6,370 nt of DNA from Bordetella parapertussis (GTDB lineage Bacteria > Pseudomonadota > Gammaproteobacteria > Burkholderiales > Burkholderiaceae_C), in NCBI GenBank assembly GCA_943328885.2, contig CALQBT020000168.1:1-6370 (forward strand). Reading direction: 5' to 3'. Shown piece after piece: positions 1 to 5,899 of this stretch. Both the position numbers and the translations under genes were made by a program. Each line of letters opens with the position of its first letter. The first letter of the stretch is position 1. Under the pieces are notes generated by a model. That model was given only the letters and a program-made list of their open reading frames with translations, was not told the DNA's origin and did not search any database.

Positions 1-81
1 CATCACGTCGATGAACGGCACCATGTTCATCTCGGCGATCGCGCGGCGGCCTCTGCGGCCTCTGGAGGCAACGGCAGCCAT
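1..81 (-). CDS. tolR: TolR, N-terminal fragment (biopolymer transporter ExbD/TolR family)
   Basis: Only the first 27 codons are inside the window; the gene continues past base 1. The visible peptide begins MAAVASRGRRGRR and runs into NMVPFIDVM. This is the typical start of ExbD/TolR proteins: a short basic cytoplasmic tail, then the N-VPFIDVML motif whose Asp begins the single membrane helix and is the proton-responsive residue in the family. TolR works with TolQ as the inner-membrane stator of the Tol-Pal system. The ATG follows the tolQ stop by 6 bases, and a GAGG Shine-Dalgarno (bases 94-91, minus strand) at the end of tolQ sits 9 bases upstream, which supports this start and suggests coupled translation. 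ExbD is the alternative, but a TolQ-type neighbour favours TolR. Confidence 0.9.
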   Translation of the reverse strand, partial: MAAVASRGRRGRRAIAEMNMVPFIDVM

Positions 82-87
82 GGCAGC

Positions 88-774
88 CTACCTCGCGGCC
101 GCTGGCGCCTGGGCGGCGTTGCGCTGCAGGATGTTGGAGAACTCTTCGATGAAGCTCTCGAGCTGGGTTGCGATGCGGTCGATATCGCGCGCAAACCGGT
201 TGTAGGCCACCACCGCCGGGATCGCCGCGAACAAGCCGATCGCGGTGGCCACCAGTGCCTCGGCGATGCCGGGCGCGACGGTGGCCAGCGTGACCTGCTG
301 CACATTGGACAGGCCGACGAACGCATGCATGATGCCCCACACCGTGCCGAACAAGCCCACATAAGGGCTGACCGAAGCGACGCTGGCCAGGAAGCCGACA
401 TTGCCTTCAATGGTGTCGAGCTCGCGCTGCAGGCTGGCGCGCATCGCGCGGCGGGCGCCGTCGAGCTGGCCTTGAGCGTCGAGCCGGCGCTCGCGCAGCT
501 TGAGAAACTCGCGCATGCCGCTGGCAAAGATGCGCTCCAGTGTCGAGCTGTCTTGGTTGGCGCTGGCGCTGGCATACAGGTCGTTGAGGTTCTTGCCCGA
601 CCAGAACGACTGCTCGAAGCCATCATTGCCGCGGCGCAGCCGACGCAGGCTGAAGAGCTTGTTGAAGATCACGCTCCAACTCGCCAGTGAGGTCAGCAGC
701 AATCCGGCGATCACCAGCTGCACCACGAAGCTGGCGTGCAGCACCAGCGTGATGATCGAGAAATCCTGGTTCAT
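88..774 (-). CDS. tolQ: TolQ, Tol-Pal system inner-membrane motor protein (MotA/TolQ/ExbB family)
   Basis: The protein is 228 aa, close to the 230 aa of E. coli TolQ. Three membrane segments can be picked out: about residues 13-37, 126-152 and 165-191, separated by a large charged cytoplasmic loop (about 44-120). The family signature is clear: SPYVGLFGTVWGIMHAF at 136-152 and EALVATAIGLFAAIPAV at 172-188. T144 and T177 match the threonines that line the proton path in TolQ. With TolR and TolA it uses the proton-motive force to energise Pal and keep the outer membrane attached at the division site. Residues 220-228 are an Ala-rich tail. The start is supported by AAGGA (bases 790-786) 11 bases upstream. 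tolR follows after 6 bases. The preceding gene is an aminotransferase 84 bases away, not the ybgC thioesterase that often opens tol operons. I see no clear promoter in that gap. Confidence 0.96.
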   Translation of the reverse strand: MNQDFSIITLVLHASFVVQLVIAGLLLTSLASWSVIFNKLFSLRRLRRGNDGFEQSFWSGKNLNDLYASASANQDSSTLERIFASGMREFLKLRERRLDAQGQLDGARRAMRASLQRELDTIEGNVGFLASVASVSPYVGLFGTVWGIMHAFVGLSNVQQVTLATVAPGIAEALVATAIGLFAAIPAVVAYNRFARDIDRIATQLESFIEEFSNILQRNAAQAPAAAR

Positions 775-858
775 GGCGGCTTCGGTCCTTGGGTCAGGGG
801 CGTGTTCTGGGACGGCTCGGGGGCCAAGTGGCGCGGCTCGAAGCCCGCGGCAGCGCTC

Positions 859-2040
859 TCATGCCAGCACCCGCTGCAGTCGGTGCAGTGCCTCTTCAAG
901 CTTGTCACGGCTGCTGGCAAAAGACAGTCGCAGCCAGCGCGCCGGGTCATCGCGGCCGAAGTCGCGGCCAGGCGTCAGCGCCACATGCGCGCTGTGCATC
1001 AATTCGAAGGCGAAATCCCAGCTGTTGGCGCTGTGCGCGCTGCAATCGGCGTAGGCGTAGAAAGCGCCGTCGGGCAGCACCGGTACCGTCAGCCCGAGTC
1101 GGTTCAGCGCCGGCACGACGAAGTCACGCCGGGCGCGGAACTCACCCCGCCGGCGCTCGTACTCGGCGATCGATGCGGGGTCGAAACAGGCCAGCGCGGC
1201 GTGTTGGGCGATGGTCGATGCGCAGATGAACAGGTTCTGTGCCAGCCGCTCGACCGGTTCGACCAAGGCCTCGGGCAAGACCAACCAGCCCAGGCGCCAG
1301 CCCGTCATGTTGAAGTACTTGGAAAAACTGTTGACCGAGACGATGTGTTCACCGAGTTGCAGCGCGCTGTGGCCGAAGGTCTGGTCGTAGCTCAGGCCGA
1401 GGTAGATCTCGTCGACGATGGTCACGCCGCCATGGCCGGCGACGATCGCGGCGATGCGCCGCAGTTCGTCGGGGTGGATCGAGGTGCCGGTGGGGTTGCT
1501 GGGCGAGGCCAGCAGCACGCCTCGGGTGGCCGGACCCCAGGCTTGCGCGACGGCGGCAGCGTCGAGCTGGAATCGCTGCTCTGCGGTGGTCGGCAGCAGC
1601 TTGGCCACGGCCTGCGCCGCGGCGACGAAATGCCGGTTGCAGGGGTAGCTCGGGTCGGGCATCAGCACCTCATCGCCGGTCTCGAACAAGGCCAGGCAGA
1701 CCAACTGCAGCGCGGCCGATGCGCCGGCGGTGATGACGATGCGCCGCGCCGGGATGTCCAGGCCGAAGCGTTGCGCATACCAGCCCGAGAGCGCCTCGCG
1801 CAGTTCGGGCAGGCCGGTCGCGTCGGTGTACTGGCTGCGGCCGGCACGGATCGCCCGCTCTGCGGCTTCTTGGACCAGTGGCGGCGCGGTGAAATCGGGC
1901 TCACCGATGTTGAGGAACAGCATGCGCTCGCCGCCTTGCGCCGTGTCGCAGGCCGGGCTGGCGGCGATCAGCGTCGCTGCCTTGGCGCATTCCATGACGT
2001 AGAAGGGCTCGATATGGTCGAGCCTGCTGGCCAGCTTCAT
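859..2040 (-). CDS. PLP-dependent aminotransferase, class I/II (fold type I), substrate unknown
   Basis: This 393-aa protein has the full set of fold-type-I aminotransferase landmarks: IGEPDF (45-50), YTDATGLPELREAL (71-84), DPSYPCNRHF (129-138), SPSNPTG (179-185) with the PLP-contacting Asn182, VDEIY (209-213) with Asp210 bound to the pyridine nitrogen and Tyr213, SFSKYFNMTGWRLGW (238-252) with the Schiff-base Lys241 and phosphate-binding Arg249, and RLSFASS (371-377) whose Arg371 should bind the substrate carboxylate. No key residue is missing, so it should be active in transferring an amino group between an amino acid and a 2-oxo acid in the cytoplasm. The family (AspC/COG0436-like) covers aspartate, alanine, aromatic and methionine aminotransferases, and the sequence alone does not decide among them. 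Start ATG 2040 is 38 bases after nusB; the preceding TGAGA is only a weak ribosome-binding site. It is probably cotranscribed with nusB. Confidence 0.93.
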   Translation of the reverse strand: MKLASRLDHIEPFYVMECAKAATLIAASPACDTAQGGERMLFLNIGEPDFTAPPLVQEAAERAIRAGRSQYTDATGLPELREALSGWYAQRFGLDIPARRIVITAGASAALQLVCLALFETGDEVLMPDPSYPCNRHFVAAAQAVAKLLPTTAEQRFQLDAAAVAQAWGPATRGVLLASPSNPTGTSIHPDELRRIAAIVAGHGGVTIVDEIYLGLSYDQTFGHSALQLGEHIVSVNSFSKYFNMTGWRLGWLVLPEALVEPVERLAQNLFICASTIAQHAALACFDPASIAEYERRRGEFRARRDFVVPALNRLGLTVPVLPDGAFYAYADCSAHSANSWDFAFELMHSAHVALTPGRDFGRDDPARWLRLSFASSRDKLEEALHRLQRVLA

Positions 2041-2078
2041 CGCAGCAATCTCAGACCGCGGGCTTGGTCAAACCCGAT

Positions 2079-2609
2079 TCATCCGGCACGGCGCGCATCG
2101 TTATGCGCCTTGACCTCGACCGGCCGCAGGTCGGCAGCGGCCTTGTCGAGCACGCCGTTGACGTATTTGTGGCCGTCGGTGCCGCCAAAGCTCTTGGCCA
2201 GCTCCACCGCTTCGTTGATCACGACCCGGTAGGGGATGTCGATGCAGTGGCTGAGCTCGTAGGTGCCGATCATCAGCACCCCGTGCTCGACCGGCGACAG
2301 CAGGCTGGTCTTGCGGTCGACATGGCGCGACAGCACCGCGTCCAGTGCCGCGGCCTCCCGGATGCCGCCATGCAGCAGCTCGTCGAAGTGCGGCCGGTCG
2401 CATTTCTCGAAACCTTCCTGCTCGCGGATATGGGCTTCTATCTCGGCACCGTCAGCGCCGCTGAGCAGCCATTGGTACAAGCCTTGCAGCGCCAGTTCGC
2501 GTGAGCGGCGCCGGGTCGACTTGGCTTGCGGCTTGCGCGCCGGCCGGTTCGGGGTCGGGTCGGCGGCCGGTGCGAGCTGCGGGTCTGGCTTGACCGGAGA
2601 CTCGGTCAC
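2079..2609 (-). CDS. nusB: NusB, transcription antitermination factor
   Basis: The protein is 176 aa. The conserved NusB core starts near residue 34 with [17 protein letters not shown] and includes FDELLHGG (75-82), [16 protein letters not shown] (104-119) and the signature [19 protein letters not shown] (125-143) followed by [14 protein letters not shown] (145-158). NusB with NusE (ribosomal S10) binds boxA RNA and supports rRNA antitermination and maturation. E. coli NusB is 139 aa; the extra length is mostly a Pro/Ala-rich then basic N-terminal tail (1-33) that is probably disordered, as in other Burkholderiales. The start is GTG (2609), overlapping the ribH stop as GTGA, which implies translational coupling. 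No Met codon lies between it and the conserved core, so the GTG start is preferred. The ribH-nusB order is widespread in bacteria. Confidence 0.95.
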   Translation of the reverse strand: MTESPVKPDPQLAPAADPTPNRPARKPQAKSTRRRSRELALQGLYQWLLSGADGAEIEAHIREQEGFEKCDRPHFDELLHGGIREAAALDAVLSRHVDRKTSLLSPVEHGVLMIGTYELSHCIDIPYRVVINEAVELAKSFGGTDGHKYVNGVLDKAAADLRPVEVKAHNDARRAG

Positions 2610-3082
2610 GTCAGCTCGTCCAGTAGATTGGCCATTTCGACCGCCACGCGGGCGGCGTCGCGACCCTTGTCGTGGGTGCGGGCCCAGGCCTGATCCATGT
2701 TTTCGACCGTCAGGATGGCATTGGCCACTGGCAGACGATGGTCTAGCGCGACCCGGCTCACGCCTGCGCCGCTCTCGTTGGCCACCAGTTCGAAGTGGTA
2801 GGTTTCGCCGCGCACGATGCAGCCCAGTGCGATCAGCGCGTCGAAGTCGTCGCTCTCGGCCAGGGCTTGTAGCGCCAGCGGCACCTCCAGCGCGCCTGGC
2901 ACGGTGACCAGGCGGATGTTGTCGGTCATCACGCCCAGCGCAGCCAACTCGGTCAGGCAGGCCTGGGCCAGCGCGCCAGTGATGTCGGCGTTGAAGCGGG
3001 CCTGCACGATGCCGATCGCGAGCCGCGAACCGTCGAGCTGTGAGGACGGGACGCTGTCGTCGCCTTGGTTGGCGTTCTGCAT
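2606..3082 (-). CDS. ribH: RibH, 6,7-dimethyl-8-ribityllumazine synthase
   Basis: The protein is 158 aa, the normal size for lumazine synthase. It condenses 5-amino-6-ribitylaminouracil with 3,4-dihydroxy-2-butanone-4-phosphate to give 6,7-dimethyl-8-ribityllumazine, the penultimate riboflavin step. Visible motifs are ARFN (28-31) with the aromatic Phe30 that stacks on the pyrimidine, VPGALEVP (61-68), [12 protein letters not shown] (87-98) with the catalytic-type His96, and [12 protein letters not shown] (124-135) ending in the Arg that contacts the butanone phosphate. The fold assembles as pentamers, in some species into 60-mer capsids; which form occurs here cannot be told. ATG 3082 lies 35 bases after ribBA with a weak GAAAG site 6 bases upstream. 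The gene preceding it makes its substrate, and nusB overlaps its end by 4 bases. Confidence 0.97.
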   Translation of the reverse strand: MQNANQGDDSVPSSQLDGSRLAIGIVQARFNADITGALAQACLTELAALGVMTDNIRLVTVPGALEVPLALQALAESDDFDALIALGCIVRGETYHFELVANESGAGVSRVALDHRLPVANAILTVENMDQAWARTHDKGRDAARVAVEMANLLDELT

Positions 3083-3117
3083 GGATGCTTTCGGGGGGAA
3101 AAGATCAGTCGATCCGG

Positions 3118-4215
3118 TCAGCGGCCGGCGGCGGCAAAGCTGGTGATTTCCAGCCCATAGCCCATCATGCTGGGCATGCGGCGTGGGCTGCCCAGCAGCT
3201 TCATCCGGGTAATACCGAAGTCGCGCAGGATCTGCGCGCCCACGCCGTAGGTTCGCAAATCCATCTGCACGCCGCGCTCGTTGCGACTGGCCAACTGCGG
3301 GATCACCAGCGGCAGCAGGGTTTGCACGTCATGGCCGCAGTTCAGCAGCACCGCCAGGCCGGCGGGCGCGGCCTGGATCGCAGCCAGCGCCTTGGGCAAG
3401 GGCCAAGAATGGCGGCTGCGCCCGGCGTCGAGCAGGTCCATCGCGGTGAACGGTTCGTGCACCCGCACCATCACCTCCTCACCCGGCAGCCACTGGCCAT
3501 GTCGCAGTGCCAGGTGCAGGCCGCCGGAACGGTCGCGAAAGGCGATGCAGTGAAAACTGCCTTGTGCGGTGAGCAACTCGCGCTCGCCGACGCGCTCGAT
3601 CAAGGTCTCGTTGTGCGCGCGGTGGGCGATCAGGTCGGCGATCGTGCCGATCTTCAGGCCATGTTCGCGGCCGAAGACTTGCAGGTCGGGCAGACGCGCC
3701 ATCGTGCCGTCGTCGTTCATGATCTCGCAGATCACCGCCGCCGGCGTCAAGCCGGCCATCGCGGCCAGATCGCAGCCGGCCTCGGTGTGGCCGGCTCGCA
3801 TCAGCACGCCGCCGTCCTGGGCCTGCAGCGGGAAGATGTGGCCGGGCTGGACCAGGTCGGCTGCGACCGCGTCGCGCGCGACCGCAGCCTGCACGGTGCG
3901 TGCGCGGTCAGCGGCCGAGATGCCGGTCGTGACACCTTGCGCGGCCTCGATCGAGACCGTGAACGCGGTGCTGTGCGAGGCGCCGTTGCGCATCGTCATC
4001 GGCGGCAGTTGAAGGCGCTCGCAGCGCTCGCGGGTCAGTGTCAGGCAGATCAGACCACGACCGTACTTGGCCATGAAGTTGATCGTCTCAGCCGATACAT
4101 GGTCTGCAGCCAGCACGAGGTCGCCCTCGTTCTCGCGGTCTTCTTCGTCAACCAGGATCACCATTCGGCCAGCGGCCAGCTCGGCGACGAGCTCGGGAAC
4201 AGGGGAAAGCGCCAT
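3118..4215 (-). CDS. ribBA: RibBA-like bifunctional-type protein: active 3,4-dihydroxy-2-butanone-4-phosphate synthase with degenerate GTP cyclohydrolase II domain
   Basis: The protein is 365 aa. Residues 1 to about 205 are a complete RibB domain: [16 protein letters not shown] (22-37, acidic metal loop), [13 protein letters not shown] (96-108), PGHIFPL (124-130), [12 protein letters not shown] (140-151) with the metal-binding-type His143, and [14 protein letters not shown] (161-174). It should turn ribulose-5-phosphate into 3,4-dihydroxy-2-butanone-4-phosphate and formate. Residues from about 206 on resemble RibA (RVHEP at 251-255, [16 protein letters not shown] at 319-334, GYGLEI at 352-357). 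However, the three-cysteine zinc motif that should follow RVHSE is absent; the only cysteine in the region is Cys293, and no GRGIGL-like motif is present. GTP cyclohydrolase II activity is therefore unlikely. This matches the RibBX-type hybrids described in Proteobacteria. The reading frame is open far upstream into bpt and aat, but homology begins at ATG 4215. No Shine-Dalgarno precedes it; see the -10 element. Confidence 0.94.
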   Translation of the reverse strand: MALSPVPELVAELAAGRMVILVDEEDRENEGDLVLAADHVSAETINFMAKYGRGLICLTLTRERCERLQLPPMTMRNGASHSTAFTVSIEAAQGVTTGISAADRARTVQAAVARDAVAADLVQPGHIFPLQAQDGGVLMRAGHTEAGCDLAAMAGLTPAAVICEIMNDDGTMARLPDLQVFGREHGLKIGTIADLIAHRAHNETLIERVGERELLTAQGSFHCIAFRDRSGGLHLALRHGQWLPGEEVMVRVHEPFTAMDLLDAGRSRHSWPLPKALAAIQAAPAGLAVLLNCGHDVQTLLPLVIPQLASRNERGVQMDLRTYGVGAQILRDFGITRMKLLGSPRRMPSMMGYGLEITSFAAAGR

Positions 4216-4221
4216 GGCCCG

Positions 4222-4227
4222 ATTGTA
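4222..4227 (-). promoter_or_regulatory. Putative -10 element for a leaderless ribBA transcript
   Basis: The minus strand reads TACAAT, one mismatch from the sigma-70 consensus TATAAT, followed by six bases and then the ribBA ATG. With the usual spacing from -10 to start site, transcription would begin at or next to the A of that ATG, giving a leaderless mRNA. This fits the absence of any ribosome-binding site before ribBA. No good -35 hexamer is visible 16-19 bases upstream, which weakens the call. The 47-base gap after bpt is far too short for an FMN riboswitch of about 140 bases. Confidence 0.5.
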
Positions 4228-4262
4228 GGCGGGCAGGGTGCGTGCGTGGCTTCGTGCGGCCT

Positions 4263-5018
4263 TCAGTGGGCTGACGGATCGGTGGCGCCAGGATCGACCC
4301 AGTTCCCACTGCTGAGCAGTTGGTAAGGGCCGAAGTCGGCCTTGTAAGCCATCTTGTTGCTTTGAGCGATCCAGTAGCCCAGGTACAGGTGCGGCAGCTT
4401 CAGTTCGCGGGTCTGCTCGATTTGCCACAGCACGCCGTAAGTGCCCAGGCTGCCTTTGTAGTCTGGATCGTAGAAGGTGTAGACGGCAGAGATACCGTCG
4501 CTGAGCACGTCGACGATCGCGACCATGCGCAGTGTGCCGCTGTCGTCGTCGCTGGGGTCGCGAAACTCGACCATCCTCGAGTTGACCCGGCTCTGCAGCA
4601 AGAACTGGGTGTACTGGTCGACGCTGTCTTGGTCCATGCCGCCACCCGCATGGCGCCCGGCCTGGTAGCGCAGGTAGAGCTTGTAGTGCTCTGACACGAA
4701 GCCCAGCCCGAGCACGCTGGACTTCAAATGCTGGTGCGCTTTCCAGGCTCGGCGCTGGCTGCGCGTGGGCCGAAACCCAGCCACCGGTACGCGCAGCGGC
4801 ACACAGGCGCGGCAGCTGTCGCAATAGGGCCGGTAAGTGAACAGGCCGCTGCGCCTGAAACCCTGTGCCACCAGGCCCGAGTAGACGTCGGCGTGGATCA
4901 GGTGACTGGGCGTGGCGACCTGCGATCGGGCCTGCCGCTCTGGCAGATAGCTGCAGGGGTAGGGCGCAGTCGCATAGAACTGCAGGGACGCCAGCGGCAG
5001 TTCTTTGGGGTGGGTCAT
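4263..5018 (-). CDS. bpt: Bpt, aspartate/glutamate leucyltransferase (bacterial ATE family)
   Basis: The protein is 251 aa, normal for bacterial arginyltransferase-like Bpt proteins. It transfers Leu from Leu-tRNA to proteins with N-terminal Asp or Glu, making them ClpS/ClpAP substrates. The ATE N-terminal domain (about 16-86) shows [17 protein letters not shown] (21-37), [14 protein letters not shown] (53-66) and [14 protein letters not shown] (66-79), with the conserved cysteines 22, 66, 69 and 72. The ATE C-terminal domain (about 105-230) shows AVYTFYDP (178-185), GTYGVLWQI (192-200) and [20 protein letters not shown] (212-231). The ATG overlaps the aat stop as ATGA, so it is translationally coupled. 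It is preceded directly by a C6 run rather than a Shine-Dalgarno site. Eukaryote-like arginine specificity is the alternative, but bacterial members of this group with this N-terminus are leucyl-transferases, so Bpt is preferred. Confidence 0.94.
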   Translation of the reverse strand: MTHPKELPLASLQFYATAPYPCSYLPERQARSQVATPSHLIHADVYSGLVAQGFRRSGLFTYRPYCDSCRACVPLRVPVAGFRPTRSQRRAWKAHQHLKSSVLGLGFVSEHYKLYLRYQAGRHAGGGMDQDSVDQYTQFLLQSRVNSRMVEFRDPSDDDSGTLRMVAIVDVLSDGISAVYTFYDPDYKGSLGTYGVLWQIEQTRELKLPHLYLGYWIAQSNKMAYKADFGPYQLLSSGNWVDPGATDPSAH

Positions 5019-5815
5019 CGGGGGGTTTCGGTTGGGGCAGGCATCGCGCTGGCGGCCGGTTCACCGAGGCGGGACAAGTCTAGTCCTGCCCAGAGCCGTG
5101 GATCGAAAGCCCAGGCGCTGGGCGCTTGGGCCACCAGACTGCGACCCAGGTGGGCCTCGAAAGCGCTGCGGGGGATTTCACGTGCGCCCAGGCTGGCGAG
5201 ATGGCCGGTGCGCTGCTGGCAGTCGATCAGCGTGATGCCGTGGCCCAGGCAGAACGCGACCAGGGCCGACAGCGCGATCTTGGAGGCGTCGGTGCGGTGG
5301 GCGAACATCGATTCGCCGAAGAACATCGCGCCCATGCTCACGCCGTAGAGGCCGCCCACCAGCGCACCGTCGATCCAGGTCTCGATGCTGTGGACCACGC
5401 CGGCGGCATGCCAGTCACTGTAGGCCTCGATGATCTCGGGGGCGATCCAGGTGCCCAGCTGACCTTCGCGAGGGGCCGCGGCGCAGGCGCTGATCACCCT
5501 GTCAAAGGCCGAGTCGATGCGGATTTCAGCCCCTGGGTCGGCGATGAAACGGCGCAAGGTCTTGCGCAGCGAGTGCGAGAGCTTGAATTCGGCCACCGGC
5601 AACACCATGCGCGGGTCCGGGCTCCACCACAGCGGCGGGTCGCCCGGGCTGTACCAGGGAAACACGCCGAGCCGGTAGGCCTCGGCCAGCCGTTGCGGCG
5701 TCACCCGGGCGCCTGCCGCGAGCAGGCCTGGGGCCTCGCTGCTAGGGCCTCTTGCCCAGCGGGTGGATGGCAGCGGCGTGTCGTCGTCGATCCAGATCAA
5801 GGGCAGGTCCGGCAT
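5015..5815 (-). CDS. aat: Aat, leucyl/phenylalanyl-tRNA-protein transferase
   Basis: From ATG 5815 the protein is 266 aa; E. coli Aat is about 234 aa. It adds Leu or Phe from charged tRNA to N-terminal Lys or Arg, creating N-degrons read by ClpS. Motifs in order: [20 protein letters not shown] (30-49), GVFPWY (50-55), [10 protein letters not shown] (63-72), GTWI (121-124), HSIETW (142-147), [20 protein letters not shown] (152-171), ASKIAL (177-182) and LIDCQ (196-200). Glu168, Asp198 and Gln200 align with E. coli Glu156, Asp186 and Gln188 of the active site. An in-frame TTG at 5860 would add 15 residues, with an AGGG about 8 bases upstream, but those residues look unlike family N-termini and the TTG lies inside a perfect hairpin, so ATG 5815 is preferred. 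ATG 5815 itself has no clear Shine-Dalgarno. bpt overlaps the end by 4 bases; the last about 15 residues are a low-complexity Ala/Pro/Thr tail. Confidence 0.95.
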   Translation of the reverse strand: MPDLPLIWIDDDTPLPSTRWARGPSSEAPGLLAAGARVTPQRLAEAYRLGVFPWYSPGDPPLWWSPDPRMVLPVAEFKLSHSLRKTLRRFIADPGAEIRIDSAFDRVISACAAAPREGQLGTWIAPEIIEAYSDWHAAGVVHSIETWIDGALVGGLYGVSMGAMFFGESMFAHRTDASKIALSALVAFCLGHGITLIDCQQRTGHLASLGAREIPRSAFEAHLGRSLVAQAPSAWAFDPRLWAGLDLSRLGEPAASAMPAPTETPR

Positions 5816-5839
5816 GGTGGCGACATTTTGCTTGAGCGC

Positions 5840-5863
5840 CTCTTGTCCGTTGCCGGACAAGAG
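5840..5863 (-). other. Perfect 10-bp inverted repeat with GCAA tetraloop between the SDR gene and aat
   Basis: On the minus strand the arms are CTCTTGTCCG and CGGACAAGAG, separated by GCAA, with no mismatch. In RNA this is a strong stem closed by a GNRA-type tetraloop. It starts 36 bases after the short-chain dehydrogenase stop and ends 24 bases before the preferred aat ATG. No U-tract follows on either strand, so a classical intrinsic terminator is not supported. It could be a 3' end stabiliser or U-less terminator for the dehydrogenase mRNA, a structure in the aat leader, or a DNA operator for a dimeric regulator. The structure is seen directly; the role is unknown. Confidence 0.7.
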
Positions 5864-5899
5864 CCGGACCCTGACCTGCTGACGCGTGGGCGCTGAGGA

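Noticed and set aside
27..626. A 199-codon minus-strand frame overlapping tolQ.
   Set aside because: It is an alternative frame of tolQ, rich in Ser/Arg/Pro/Ala with no motifs, while TolQ itself has clear family signatures.
832..849. A short bulged hairpin between the aminotransferase and tolQ (arms CGCGGGCT / AGCCGCG on the minus strand).
   Set aside because: It is short, bulged and has no U-tract; such pairs are common in GC-rich DNA, so I do not call a terminator.
2043..2078. A TTGACC (2071-2066, minus strand) that resembles a -35 box before the aminotransferase.
   Set aside because: No acceptable -10 box is found 15-19 bases downstream of it, so a promoter is not supported.
736..2232. 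A 498-codon open frame on the plus strand across the aminotransferase.
   Set aside because: It is antisense to a gene with complete catalytic motifs. Its peptide is Arg/Gln/Gly/Asp-rich without recognisable domains, as expected from an antisense frame of GC-rich coding DNA.
3040..4326. A 428-codon open frame on the plus strand across ribBA.
   Set aside because: It is antisense to ribBA, with shadow-type composition (His/Gln/Arg/Val-rich) and no domain I recognise.
5015..5030. A C6 run at the aat/bpt overlap, where a -1 slip would fuse Aat to Bpt.
   Set aside because: A plain ATGA overlap explains the layout, there is no downstream stimulatory structure evident, and a similar C6 run before ribH (3098-3093) shows such runs occur by chance here.
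4216..5064. A 283-codon extension of the ribBA frame upstream of ATG 4215, which would give a 648-aa protein.
   Set aside because: This stretch is the out-of-frame reading of bpt, whose own frame is clearly coding. RibB homology starts at ATG 4215.
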